A stretch of 64,000 bases of DNA, from the NCBI GenBank assembly GCA_936432065.2, contig OW386285.2, forward strand, positions 184,636,301 to 184,700,300, read 5' to 3'. The notes below the pieces were generated by a model, which was not told the origin of the DNA, made no database searches, and was given only the letters and a program-made list of their open reading frames with translations. The stretch's first letter is position 1, and the number at the start of each line of letters is the position of its first letter. The position numbers and the translations under genes are program-made. The stretch comes from Rutpela maculata (lineage: Eukaryota > Arthropoda > Insecta > Coleoptera > Cerambycidae). This document shows positions 11,171 through 21,924 of this stretch, piece after piece.

Positions 11171-12276
11171 CTATGGATGTCGACTGTTTATATCTGGATA
11201 ATTTTTTATTTGTTGCCAGTAATTTCTGCCTTGTTGTTGATTGATTTCATTACATACTGTTAACCATTTATGTTCCTTATAGTCTTTAATTAGCCTTTGG
11301 ATATTTTTGTTGTAATCGTTAATATGTCTTTTATATTGTGCATCTTTATTTGTTAGGTATTCTCTATATATTTTCCTTTTATGTTTTATTAATCTGATGA
11401 TGAATGGTGGTAGTTCATATGAGTAATATCTAATCCTTCGAGTGGGTGAGTTATGTATTATCGTCGCCGTTAGTTTTTCGTTGAATCTGGTTATTGCCTG
11501 TTCGTCAATTGGAAGGTGTTGTTGTTCTTCTACATAATTTTCTATTGTATTGTTGACTTCATCCGTGTTGCACTTATGTAGGTTAATTCTTTTTTCTTCC
11601 ACTTCCTCTTCTGTTGTTTTGTCTAGCTCTATGTTAATCTCTATCGCCAGGTGGTCGGACCCTATGTCTGGGAGAGTTTCTATTTTACATATATTGTTAT
11701 GAATATTTTCGGTGTAGAGTATTATATCTGGTGTCGAGTCCGGGTTGTTTTCCATTAAGAATGTTGGGGGGGGGGGGTGTCTGCCTTCCTAAATGTTGTG
11801 TTATTTATGAATGTTTGTATTTGCTTATTTTTTGTTCTATTTACATTAAAGTCCCCTATTATTAAGCAAAATTTGTATTGTGCTGCTTTGTTGAAGATTG
11901 TTTCTTCAATGTTAGATGTTGGGTGTACATATATCAGAATTATATGCAATCTGTCTCCTTGGAATGGTATTGAAATGTGTGTGGCTTCGTTGAGTGGATT
12001 ATTTACCCTTGGCGGATTTTCTTTTCTCATTTTCAAAAGGGGATTTACTTGTATTAGGTTTCCTCCTCTTGTGTTATTATTTACGATGTTTCCATTGTAT
12101 TGTAGCACGTCCCAGTTTTGGTACCGAGTGTTGGTGTTTTCTTTGGTTTTGGTCTCCACGAAAAGTGAGCAATTGATATTATTTTTTTCCATTGTGTTGT
12201 TAATTAACTGTTTTTTAGGTGTATAGCTGTTTACATTGGCGTATAGTATCCTAAGCATCGACGTGAACTTGAACAT
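11171..12276 (-). pseudogene. Jockey-like LINE ORF2, endonuclease and linker (frameshift in a poly-G/C run)
   Basis: 12276-11755 begins LRILYANVNSYTPKK and carries FVETKTK and LIIGDFN, the AP-endonuclease core. The frame then runs into a 12-14 base C run on the sense strand (11766-11778) where it slips, ending in an artificial Pro-Pro-Pro. 11755-11171 continues in another frame with PDIILYT and GSDHLAIEI, the catalytic SDH block, and then the conserved linker ELPPFIIRLIKHKRKIYREY. A further shift occurs near 11175. The homopolymer slip is a plausible recent or even sequencing-level event, because the rest of the domain is well preserved. Confidence 0.82.
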
Positions 12277-13579
12277 TGGTCTTTCCAGGTATAGGTTCCG
12301 TTGGTGATACAGTTAGAGGTTCGTCTAGGTCGAACATTAAGATATATACTCTGTTACCAGAGAACGTTGCCACTGTGTCAATGTTGTATAGTGTTGTAAA
12401 TCTCTTTCTAAGTTTCCTTAATAGTTCTTCCCTATCTCTGTTCTTTTCTTTGTTTAGTTTTATTATATATGTGTTGATTATCATGTCATGTACTGTAACT
12501 GGTGAGTGTATTTTGGAGTTTTTTGTTATTCTATTGTCGATTTCGTGGCTTTGCTTGTTGAGTGATTTTATCTGTGCATTTGGAAGCCCCTGTATTGGTT
12601 GAGTCAGTCTTTTTGGGCATTTGAGTGACCATGCGGCATGGTCTTCTGAACCACACCCTGTGCATTTCATTGGTAGTGTGGAATTACATGTGGAGAAGTG
12701 GTGAGGTCCATTACATTTCGTACATTTTGGCGGAGTTGTACATTGTTCTTTAGTGTGCGTAAATTGTAAACATTTTGCACATGGTTGTGGAATTGGTGCT
12801 GGCGGAAGGCTCGGAAAAATGGGGTAGTGCTTATGTTGGTAGAATATTCCCTCATTTAGTAATTGTTCGCTAGCTTTTAGACAGTCCGTTATTGTCTTAA
12901 TCATGAGTGTGGGTTTGTTGTTTGCTTTTGCGATTATTCTTTTGCAGTATCTATGTTGTATACTAATTCCATTAAGGTGTTCGCTTATTTCTAGATCCGA
13001 AATTTCATGTTCAACTGATCCTATTATAACCGAATATGAGCTTGACGTTGTTGTCCTGTTCTGACTAGGGGTGTGTGATTCTGAGGTTTCTTGATAATTT
13101 TTAATTTTTTTATCAGATACTAGTTTATTTAAAGTTTCGGTTGCGATTTTTTTTTCCCTATTTGTTTTTATGAGGAATCCTTTTTTTGTTTGTATTATGG
13201 TTTCGTCTGATTGAGGATGCATTTTTTCCCATAACTCAGACATATCCCTTCTAGTCATATCCTGTAATGGGGTGATGTAAAATAAGTATTTATATTTCTT
13301 ATTTGTTAATTCATACATTTTTGCTGAATGGTTTTTGTGTACCGGCATTGTTGTGTTTTTGTTTGGTGGGTTTTTTGTGGATGTATTTATCTGTGTGTTT
13401 TTTGTGTTATAAGAAGTTGTTCCTATTATTTCATTGATGTCTTTTTGTGTTATTTTATTCTTTTTATTTGTATTCCCTGATGCAGTTTCCCCTGATTTCC
13501 TTTTGTGTTTCACTTTTTTCCATTGTCGTATGTCATCTATTTCCATTTCACTGTAGCTACCATCACTTTCTGAAGTCAT
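12251..13579 (-). CDS. Jockey-like LINE ORF1, Gag-like nucleic-acid-binding protein
   Basis: 442 residues, uninterrupted. The N-terminal third is charged and low complexity. The middle corresponds to the RRM-like region of Jockey Gags. Residues about 265-315 hold three CCHC knuckles: CAKCLQFTHTKEQC, CTKCNGPHHFSTC and CTGCGSEDHAAWSLKC, the triple pattern typical of Jockey/R1/I-group ORF1. Expected role: binds element RNA to form the ribonucleoprotein delivered to the nucleus. The start ATG at 13579 is the first in the frame after an 80-base 5' UTR. The ORF overlaps ORF2 by about 26 bases in a different frame, the usual arrangement for translational coupling or frameshifting. Confidence 0.85.
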   Translation of the reverse strand: MTSESDGSYSEMEIDDIRQWKKVKHKRKSGETASGNTNKKNKITQKDINEIIGTTSYNTKNTQINTSTKNPPNKNTTMPVHKNHSAKMYELTNKKYKYLFYITPLQDMTRRDMSELWEKMHPQSDETIIQTKKGFLIKTNREKKIATETLNKLVSDKKIKNYQETSESHTPSQNRTTTSSSYSVIIGSVEHEISDLEISEHLNGISIQHRYCKRIIAKANNKPTLMIKTITDCLKASEQLLNEGIFYQHKHYPIFPSLPPAPIPQPCAKCLQFTHTKEQCTTPPKCTKCNGPHHFSTCNSTLPMKCTGCGSEDHAAWSLKCPKRLTQPIQGLPNAQIKSLNKQSHEIDNRITKNSKIHSPVTVHDMIINTYIIKLNKEKNRDREELLRKLRKRFTTLYNIDTVATFSGNRVYILMFDLDEPLTVSPTEPIPGKTNVQVHVDA

Positions 13580-13666
13580 TTTGGATTAAATTATCACTTT
13601 TAACTGTGCAGTACTAGGAGTAAATATCAACAGGTGTTCACTCTATCACTGTCAGTTAAGGACTGC

Positions 13667-15320
13667 GATTTTCTGAAATGTCACAAAATGTCACTTTTGA
13701 TTCGTTCGTGGCGAGCCGAATTTTCAAATTTCGCTGTGAAATTTATGATCAGGTTTATCTGGAAGACTTTCTCTTTACGTCGCGACATCGTACGTCCGTC
13801 CCAATGGTGTTTTTCGAAAAATATGAACGTGTCAAGATGGCATGTTTTTGCAATTTTTTCGGCTCCAAAATGTAAGCTGTCTTTTGCTCTTTTTCGCAGA
13901 TATCTCCGAAACGGTGGGAGTTAGCTCGAAATAAAAAATAAGGTCAAATGAGTATTTTCCACTATGAATCTTTTTACTATCATCAGAATTTTGATTTTTT
14001 TTTTCGTTTCGGAGATAACTACTGAAATATCGGCCATGTACGGCAAAAAATCGTAAATTTTGAACTTCTACAGTTGGCAACTTTTTAATCTTGGCTCCTA
14101 CGCCAAAAGACTACTCTAGCTAATTTAAATAGAATTAAATTTGCAAAAACTATTTTTTTTTTATTTTTTGAATTCCGACAAAAATGAAGGAATTAGAGGG
14201 GACGGGATTTGGGACTTTTTTTCTTCATTAAAATTTCCCCCTTTTGTCACCTTAATTAATCGGTAATTAACTGAAATCGATCTCATATACGATGTTCAAT
14301 TAATATCATGTACTACTTTGACGCTCCGTTAATCTTGGCCCTTCGAAGCAAAAGTTTCTGAGAAAAATTGTTTTTTTAAGATTTACATACACTATATAGG
14401 AAAACGTGTAATTTCCTACTTTTCCTCGAATATCTCGATAATTATCGTTTTTTTTCGAAAAATTTGTAGAGAGCCTATGTAAAGAGAATTAACTGAGCTT
14501 TCCGACACTTTTTTTTTTCTAACATAAAAAACAAAAGACTTATGACCGAATATGCGCTCCGGGCTATTGCAGGAAAAGTAGGAAATTACACGTTTTCCTA
14601 TAGAGTGTATATGAGTCTTAAAAAAATAATTTTTCTCATAAACTTTTGTTTCGAAGGGCCAAGATTAACGGAGCATCAAAGTAATACATGATATTAATTG
14701 AACATCGGATATGAGATCGATTTCAGTTAATTACCGATTAATTACGGTGACAAAATAGAGAAATTTTAATGAAAAAAAAAAAGTCCCAAATCCCGTCCCC
14801 TCTAATTCCTTCATTTTTGTCGGAATTCAAAAAATAAAAAAAAATGGTTTTTGCAAATTTAATTCTATTTAAATTAGCTAGAGTAGTCTTTTGGCGTGGG
14901 AGCCAAGATTAAAAAGTTGCCAACTGTAGAAGCTCAAAACTTGTGATTTTTCGCTGTACATGGTCGATATTTCAGTAGTTATCTCCGAAAAGATAAAAAA
15001 ATCAAAATTCTGATGGTAGCAACAAGATTCATAGTGGAAAATACTCATTTGACCTAATTATTTATTTCAAGCTAACTCCCACCGTGTCGGAGATATCTGC
15101 GAAAAATAGCAAAAAACAGCTTGCATTTTGGAGCTAAAAAAATTGCAAAAACATGCAATCTTGACACGTTCATATTTTTCGAAAAACACCTTTGGGACGG
15201 ACGTACGATGTCGCGGCGTAAAGAGAAAGTCTTTCAGATAAACCTGATCGTAAATTGCACAGCGAAATTCGAAAATTCGGCTCGCCACGAACGAATCAAA
15301 AGTGACATTTTGTGACATTT
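13667..15320. repeat. Inner palindrome arms of the foldback element
   Basis: 13680-14425 (beginning with the TCACAAAATGTCAC motif) is repeated in inverted orientation at about 14571-15320. Shared blocks include GGAAAACGTGTAATTTCCTA near the centre and the AATTAATCGGTAATTAACTG region. The unpaired centre is roughly 14426-14570. Both strands give short open frames here; they are mirror images of each other and not supported as genes. Confidence 0.85.
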
Positions 15321-15654
15321 CAGAAAATCAATATCTCTTTTTGGGGTGTTCTTACACCCCTTCTGCCCATCTCTAATTCGAAACGTTCGAGATGGCAACT
15401 CATTACCCCCATGGCAACTTTTTGGTAAATTTTTAACCTACTTCGAGTAATGATGCGAAATGTTCACTAGCTCTTAGTCTATATATACAATGTTTTGTTA
15501 TATGGTTACACTGATAAAAGGGACACATATTTATTTGCCAAAAAAGAAAATCATGAATTATGAAATGTAGATGGCATAGTATAATTCAGAAAATAGTTGA
15601 TTTCTCTAAAATTACATTTTGTCAGATACGACTTCTTGTCATAGCAGGGCAGTA

Positions 15655-16076
15655 TAGTGGAGTCAAATTAAGGATCAAAATAGGTTATTAAGGAATTCTC
15701 TAGCTACAGCAATTTTATTGTTTTAATTTGTTGTAGGTGTAATAACAAGTGCTCTGAGCAATTTTTTGTTAAATCCGTCCATTGCTTCTTGTAGAATTTT
15801 AACAATTTATTTTTCAACACAGAAATTTTCTGCTATTTTTCCGATTATCTCAGGTCATAGTAATTGTATCGCAATAATAAAAATACCAAACTGTTCGCTA
15901 TAAAATTATGAATAAGACTAGGCATATGAAGAAACTTCTTGATAATTTGTGAATTTGTAAAAAAATAAAAACCAACAAAATTGCCTTTTTTTAACAGTTT
16001 AAGAAATATGATGTATAATATTCCATCAATTTTAACTTGGTGGAACCATGCCCTTTATTGAACTAAACCTAGGGCA
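15655..16076. other. Unassigned AT-rich interval between two TIR elements
   Basis: About 420 bases with homopolymer A/T runs. No open frame, TIR or conserved motif that I can support. Confidence 0.4.
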
Positions 16077-16371
16077 GGGGCCACATTGGTGACGACTGTT
16101 GCACGGAGGTGTATAGAGAATTTCTTTTCTAAACTTAGTTTCTATAAGCCTAAGGATACGTTTTAGTTTGGGTACGCGTTTCTGGTATGGGGAGGTTTTT
16201 CCCAATATGGCGGCCAAGATGGCTGCCTGGCCCATATGTAGATTTATCAGAAAATGGCCTATATCTCGGAAACTATTGCTGGTAGATCAAAATCAAAAAG
16301 GACTAAAATTGATCAGTAGATCAGTTCGAGCGATAAACATAATATCAAAAGCTGTTCAACGAATCCAGTAA

Positions 16372-17157
16372 CAGTTTTTCATAAAATTTGAAAATAAAAG
16401 GTACCAGCCACTCTTTGACCACTTAAGAACTCTAGAAACCTTGTGCAAGGATAAGGACTGTATTAATGCAAAACAGACAACTGAAGACATGGCTGGCCTT
16501 CTGCGGGATTTTCATGGTGACTTTCTTACCTTTATCAAAAATGGTGAAGAAAAATCAAAACTTTTTTGCTATTGGAACATTTTTCTGTACACTTTGCTTC
16601 CAATATTGAGAGATTTTATTGGAGCTGATAGAGAGGGAAACTGGGATCTTCATTTATCTGCATTCAAAAGAGCACTGCCTTTGTTTTTCGTATTTGGCAA
16701 GGTTAATTATGCACGATGGGGCTCAGTTTACTATAAAGACTGTTTAAAACTTCCTGAGAAGTTTCCTAGTATAATAGAGTCATTTAATAGAGGTGAATTT
16801 GTTGTTCAACATGGAGATAGAAAATTTAGCAGTGTTGGTATAGATCAGGGTTTGGAGATGTGCTACAACAAACCTGCTAAAGGCCAGGGTGGTGTAATAG
16901 GGATGACCCGAATAAAGGAGGCTGTAGCATTGCAAGACATAAATAAGCATGAGACGTATTCAATAAATATGCTTCATAGAAGAATTTGTGGAATCGTTGA
17001 AAATGATGAGTATGATCTCCACCACGAATTTTCGGAAAGTATCACACAAATAGATAATCAGTGCATTGGAAAAATGGTAAAGGCTATCCAGTGGTATGGT
17101 CTATTAGAAGATCTAGGTATACTTTATCCCAGTGACTATGGATACACGAGCAAATGA
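16372..17157 (+). pseudogene. N-terminal/central domain of the uncharacterised nuclease-family protein
   Basis: An open frame of about 260 codons after an upstream stop at 16369; the first possible initiator in the track of this frame is a TTG at 16441, so it is more likely an exon, preceded by an AG at 16399-16400, or a truncated gene. Diagnostic text: GNWDLHLSAFKRALPLFFVF, KVNYARWGSVYYKDCL, RGEFVVQHGDRKFSSVGIDQ and GLEMCYNKPAKGQGGVIGMT. From memory of invertebrate predicted proteins, this '(D/N)WxLHL...NYARYxxxY...FSxxxxDQxxEQ...KGxGG' domain lies N-terminal to the HEEADTRM...SPDTDV nuclease-like domain. No function is established. It sits alone inside a TIR element, and the following 17154-17312 frame appears to be its frameshifted C-terminus. 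Confidence 0.65.
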
Positions 17158-17312
17158 AAACAGGATGGATTCCTCAAATTATCACCGAGCAACTTCCTCC
17201 TGATTTCCCTCACATTTATTCATGTAAGACTAGTGCACGGCCAAACATCTGTATATGTGGGAAGAATGAAGTTGGTTGCTCCAGGTTCCATGCTTGTGAA
17301 CTTCCAAAGTGA
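17154..17312 (+). pseudogene. Short Cys-rich tail of the same gene (52 residues, shifted frame)
   Basis: Overlaps the end of the preceding frame by a few bases in another frame. It reads MKTGWIPQIITEQLPPDFPH, then a Cys-rich end containing CICGKNEVGCSRFHAC. Family members usually finish with a '...GWxP...LPxxP...LxxCxC...C..C' segment, which this resembles. It is either the original C-terminus displaced by a one-base shift at about 17150 or a separate short exon. Too short for stronger assignment. Confidence 0.5.
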
Positions 17313-17699
17313 CATAATAATTGGAATTAACTTTTATTAGTCACATTAAAATACTATTTGTTACTAATAGTCGTTTAATCTTCTTATCATTCTTAGTAAT
17401 GTTGCAAATAATGTAGTGCTTTTATTAATAAAATCTTTTTTTTTTAATTACAACTTTTTCATGGTTTAATAACATGTAAAATAATGCTCATCAATTTTGA
17501 TACCTTGTAATTTTCCGCTACGAGCACTAGTTTTCAAGATATAGATCATTTTCTGATACAAGTACAAGGCGGCCATATTGGGAGAAAACTCCCCATACCA
17601 GAAACGCATACCCAAACCAAACCTTATCATCTAAGAACTCAGTTTTGAAGAGAAATTCTTTATACACCTTCGTGCAACAGTTGTCACTAGTGTGGCCCC

Positions 17700-18400
17700 T
17701 AGACTAACCTCCGTGCCAAATTTTAGCGCAAAATATTTATTCAAACGGCTAAAAATCAACAATAATTTCGAAATTTCCATCGCATTTTATTTAAGTGCAT
17801 CGACTCGTAGTAGAACAATTTTCCTATTAAAGTGTAGATTTTTACATGTACTTTACGGTGGTGTTTAGAAAGAAAAAAAAATTAATTTAAACCAATTTTT
17901 TGGAATTTAATTGTAATTAGGGATATTGCACATACCTATAAACAATTTCAAATAACTACGAGATTTTTTTTGTGAAACCAAAAACGATAAGCGAATAATG
18001 AAAGTATATGAAATAACCAACGTTTAAAAAAAAGAATGATGTTCTACTTGGATTTGAATCCGTGATACGTTAGTTTTTGCGTTTTAGTCGATTATAAGTA
18101 ACCATATTGATGTTTTTTTTTTGTTTGCGCATATTGTTCCAAAATGATTATATTTCTCTCTTTGCTAGTTGAAAATTATCCACAACTAAAATTTTTTAAA
18201 TTACTTCGCATAAAGCACCATTGAGGACATAACGCAGGTTCGAAAAAAAATTATCTCCCCACTCCTTGAATATTGTAACTAAGCAACTAACTTAATTAAT
18301 GGTATACATCACGCCATTTTCAACGTATCGAGTCTTTTTTTAATGTTTTTAATCTTTTTTCGTATATTCTGGTTCTATTATTTAATAAAATATAATTTGT
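17700..18400. repeat. Dispersed non-coding repeat and unassigned AT-rich DNA
   Basis: 17715-17875 resembles 36300-36475: both have CAAATTT...A...ATGC-rich sequence leading to 'AAGTGCATC(A/G)...AGAACAATTT', then 'TGTAGATTTTT...C...GGTGGTGTT'. This points to a shared dispersed repeat. No coding potential is seen; the rest is AT-rich filler. Confidence 0.45.
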
Positions 18401-18404
18401 TTTT

Positions 18405-19690
18405 ATTGATTGATTGATTGATTGATTTACCAGCGTACGGTAGGCATTGCTGCCACTCCCAGGTATACAGCTGGGCCTGCTACGTCCACGCTGGGTTGGA
18501 CTAAGGTCATGCTTGTTGCCAGCAGCGAGAACCACATGGCGCATGGTAAAGGAATATGGGATGGGAGGTGTAGGTATTTGTGAGATGCGTTACCGCATTG
18601 TGTCGTGAGGGAGCGTTTAAGCTCTCTTTTTTGTGTTTTTGATTCTGGGCATCTGCCTCTTCTGAATCTTCATGTGAAATATGTGTTGTGTCTTGATATG
18701 GAGTGTTTTTGCTCCTCTTTTTGTGTTTCTTTGTGTATCCCTTTTTCTGAGTCTTCTGATTCCTCGGTTTCCCATGCTGGGTTGGATTTAGGTCATGCTT
18801 GTTGAATTCATTTTTCCCCTCGCTTTTCTTTCCCAGTTTGTTTATGATCCTCTCGATTATTGTTTTCAACGTGTAACATGGTCTCCCTATTTTAGCTTGC
18901 TGCTGTTCAGTGTTAGCGCTTTCTTCAGTAGGATTTCTGCTGTTCTTTTTGCTTTAACCTTCTTGATCTTTTCCCTTATCTCTCTGCTTACCAGGATATG
19001 GTCTATTTGTGTGATTGAGCTTCCACTACTCCAGGTGTCAATGCAGGTTTAGTTTTTTCTATGATGCTCCGTCTGATCGTTTTTTCCTATATGTGCATTG
19101 AAGTTTTCTAATAGTATAATGGACATTTTTCTTGATTTTTCATGGCGTTGGTGTGTGCCGAGGTTGTTATGTTTTCTCCTTCTAACTGATGGCTTAGTGC
19201 TCCATATAGACAGTCTTCTCTTTGGTTATTACTGATTTCTTTCTCCTCTTTGCCGTCTGGCACGATTTCACTGCACTATATATTCTATGATTTACTGTGT
19301 TAGAGGAGAAGCACTGTGTAGTTTTGGTTTGTATACCTTATTATACACTAACTAATATTTCCTATCAATTACTGAAAATGTTCCGCGATATATATTATTT
19401 TACAAACACACATCCACTTTAAATATATCTTCTACACATTGTTACATTATGTTCGTTATTTAATGTTTATGCTCTTCTTTTTGTGTTTCTGCTTCTACAG
19501 ATTTTCTCCTTCTCCTTCTGGGTTTTCTGATTCCTCGGTTTCTGGTTCTGGTAGAGTATATCGTTGCCGTTTCTCTGTGGAGTTCATTTTTCCCCCTCGC
19601 TTTTCTTTCCCAGTATGTTTGGTCCTTTCCAAGTTTGTTTATGATCCTCTTGGTACGTGTAACCCCGTCTCCCCATTTTTAGTGTGAATT
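18405..19690 (-). mobile_element. Degenerate RTE-like LINE relic(s)
   Basis: Read on the minus strand, 19120-18930 contains ENFNAHIGK (an eroded GDFNAHIGK endonuclease core) and SSITQIDHILVSREIREK, the end of an AP-endonuclease. Downstream, 18545-18400 gives GCAACAAGCATGACCTTAG, then 'TCCAACCCAGC', and finishes in a (TCAA)n run, the kind of 3' end and simple-repeat tail seen in RTE-clade LINEs. 19490-19690 repeats pieces of 18720-18860 (TTCATTTTTCCCC(C/T)CGC; GATTCCTCGGTTTC), so at least two partial copies are present. No reading frame is intact. Confidence 0.6.
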
Positions 19691-19710
19691 ATAATGTAGA
19701 ATTTTGTACT

Positions 19711-19988
19711 TAACAACGAGCGCAATTTTGACCTGAAAAGCTTCATTTGATAATTTACCTAAGAAAATATAATGATCATACTTTAAAAGTAATGCATTTG
19801 ATTATTACGTGTGTTATGCTAATATGTACCGCCCTGTAGAATGTTTCATTTAGTAGCGGTTTTGTCACCCTTTTTTCATTTCTTTGCACTGAGAGTTAGC
19901 AACGAGCGTAACTTCGACCTGAAAACCCCCACTTTATAATTTACCTAAGAAAGTATTATGACCATACTTTAAGAGTAATGCGAACAAA
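19711..19988. repeat. Pair of about 90-bp direct repeats
   Basis: 19711-19800 and 19894-19988 share AACAACGAGCG(C/T)AA(T/C)TT, GACCTGAAAA, TTTATAATTTACCTAAGAAA(A/G)TAT and ATGACCATACTTTAA(A/G)AGTAATGC with a few substitutions. The roughly 183-bp offset suggests an old tandem duplication. No coding content. Confidence 0.75.
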
Positions 19989-21920
19989 GTATAATTTGTT
20001 TTTATTCATCAAAAATTCAACAATCTTTATTTTTCTATAATGTTTTCGGCTTTTGTCATATCTGATTTTCTGTTTCTTTTTAAAATTATTGGTGTTCATT
20101 TTCAATTTTTAATGTATTGTAACGTAAAATACTTTGTTTAGCCTTTATTTAATTAAAATGCATTGGAAATTTTAGTTTCAAAATATTTATTTTGTGGGAC
20201 CAGGCTGGATATCTGAATATAAAGAAAATTGAAGACAACATTTACATAAATGATAAGTACTTAAAATATACTCTATTTATAAAATTAACGTGATTACTTT
20301 TAATTGGTATACCTATTTATTTATTTTTTATTCACCAATAAATCAACATACATAGATCATTTACAGGTTGGTGTACAAGATAATATCAATAATAATTTAA
20401 ATAATAAATTATAATATAATGTTAAATGATAATTAACGAAGTCAACTTGATGAGATTTTATTTAAAAAAATACTACACTTTTATGAAAATTGAAAAAGAA
20501 CACGCACTACGTTATATAATTCGAGAATGAATGCCCGTCTATCCCACGAGCTGGATTTGTCAAGACGGTGATCTCACAATGTTTGTTTTAGTTAGCCCGA
20601 ATGTTTATAAAACAATAATCACGTAAGGGCCCCATGGTAATATTTTCTACTGACAGGTGCCCGTCGCTTCCATGGGCGTCGTGTATCCTTAACAATAAAT
20701 ATATGAGTAAACAAATTTTAATAAGACATATGGCCAAAGTCAGTTAAGTCACTAATCTAATTTACTTGATATTAACATGAAGCAAATATACATGTTTTAT
20801 GCGCTATTTATGCAATATTTATTATGTGAAAAAAAAACAATTAAAAGTTGTATCAAAGTATTGTTATTCTTTACATATTGCAGTCTTCCTATCATTCTAA
20901 TTGGCAAACGTGATAGAAAGTATTGATTCTCAATTAAGCAGTTAAATTTTTAAAATGGAAAAATTGTATACCAGCCACCACAGTACCGCACAGCATTCAA
21001 GTATGGATCTTACAAAATGATAGTATGGCACATTGATATAATTTAATCTTAAACATAATGTTTTCTGAAGTACTATTATATATTATGCAAGCTAATATAC
21101 TATTAACATATAGTAGGAACAGTGTAGTGGTCCCAATTTTGAGCCTTATGGTGCTGCGAATGATATCTCATATGGAAAAACGATTTTATAGAAGACGTCT
21201 TTAACGATTTTGTAATTTGATCTAACAACATACCATTATTGGTTTTTTCTGTAAAATTCACATAAAGGTTATATACTGATAAACAAATAATTTGTAAGTT
21301 AGTCGAGAACGTAAGTTCGGCCTGGCCGTACAATTTATTTCATATGTAAGGGAACGTTTATAGAGGTGTAATGCAGTGGTACAGAAGAAGAATAGAAATA
21401 TTCTTTAATTATACACAAATATTACACTGGCCGACAAAAAAAAAATGTTCTGTCTTTACAATCCATATAATTTCCTATGTATTTTGATGCTCTGAAACCG
21501 AATTTTCCACCGTGTCAATTTTTCTCTCCACCCCCATATAACCCCCATAAATTCTTATAGAGAATATTTTTTGAAAAAATTTTTTAAATTATTTTTTATG
21601 ATTTTTGTATGGATTTTTTGTGTCGTTGATCATGAATCTGAAGTCAAGAATAAATTTCGATTTAATGGCAGCTGTCAACAAGCTGTCAAAGGACCCCGCA
21701 CAAACCTTATGGGTTTGAGTTCCTGGTGGATTCGTCTGAATTTTTGATATGTTGTACTTGACACCCTCCTGATCAAAAGTGTCCATAGGCCCAAAGTCCG
21801 TAAATGAACAGTTTTCGAGATATCAAGGACGCAAGGTCTAAAAAAATGGGATATTTGCATGAACCTCAAGATGAAAAAAAGTGCTCTGACCTGGAGGTCA
21901 GACATGTTCTCATTATGTTT
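19989..21920. other. Gene-free AT-rich DNA with LINE-tail-like and unassigned repeats
   Basis: About 1.9 kb with no supported frame. Around 20320-20345 there is a T/A simple run leading into TTATTCACCAATAAATCAAC, resembling a minus-strand LINE 3' end but with no coding sequence attached. 20630-20690 has a loose inverted pair around CCATGG. 21430-21900 is compositionally distinct and may be the start of the repeat described next. Nothing else is supportable. Confidence 0.4.
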
Positions 21921-21924
21921 TTAG

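Larger units (their letters stand above)
4957..13666 (-). mobile_element. Full-length Jockey-like LINE with perfect 13-bp target duplication
   Basis: The duplication GATTTTCTGAAAT lies at 4944-4956 and again at 13667-13679, giving exact ends. Reading the minus strand: 5' end GCAGTCCTTAACTGAC (typical of Jockey-group internal promoters that start near a CAGT), short 5' UTR, ORF1 with three zinc knuckles, ORF2 with endonuclease and RT, 3' UTR with AATAAA, then an (AAT/ATT)-type tail instead of poly(A). It is split by a second LINE at 5855-10260. Excluding that, the element is about 4.3 kb. A second, truncated copy of the same family lies at 56.8-63.8 kb. Confidence 0.92.
4554..15654. mobile_element. 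Long-arm foldback element (TA-flanked), interrupted by nested LINEs
   Basis: Outer ends are TACTGCCCTGCTAAGACAAG (4554) and its near-exact complement ending at 15654, flanked by TA. Inside, 4795-4956 is an inverted copy of about 15311-15480 (markers: the motif around TAAGAACACC and GAGATGGGCAGAAGGGG). After removal of the 4957-13666 LINE and one copy of its target duplication, the element is about 2.4 kb. Its arms continue as 13667-14425 versus about 14571-15320 around a centre of about 145 bp near 14500. It is therefore almost entirely palindromic. No transposase is visible; non-autonomous Tc1/mariner-like is the best guess from the TA target. Confidence 0.85.
16077..17699 (+). mobile_element. 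1.6-kb TIR element carrying the N-terminal half of the FEN-like nuclease family gene
   Basis: The left arm (16077-about 16320) begins GGGGCCACATTGGTGACGAC and is matched in inverted orientation by about 17475-17699. Matching landmarks include the GTTGCACG(G/A)AGGTGTATA block, CGTTTCTGGTATGGGGAG, CAATATGGC(G/C)GCC and TCAGAAAATG(G/A)(C/T)CTATATCT. Arms are about 225-245 bp with visible divergence, so the element is not very young. The only open frames inside belong to one gene family (16372-17157 and 17154-17312). A target duplication could not be defined. Confidence 0.8.

Noticed and set aside
11777..12602. Plus-strand frames of 149 and 108 codons rich in Leu/Phe
   Set aside because: Antisense of Lys/Asn-rich LINE ORF1/ORF2; hydrophobicity is an artefact of the complement.
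13634..15318. Mirror-image frames with the MSQNVTFDSF start on both strands
   Set aside because: They are the two arms of the foldback palindrome; no evidence of coding constraint.
18507..18869. 120-codon minus-strand frame, Lys/His-rich
   Set aside because: It lies in a decayed RTE-like LINE tail; the repeated block at 19.5-19.7 kb shows it is repetitive DNA, not a host gene.
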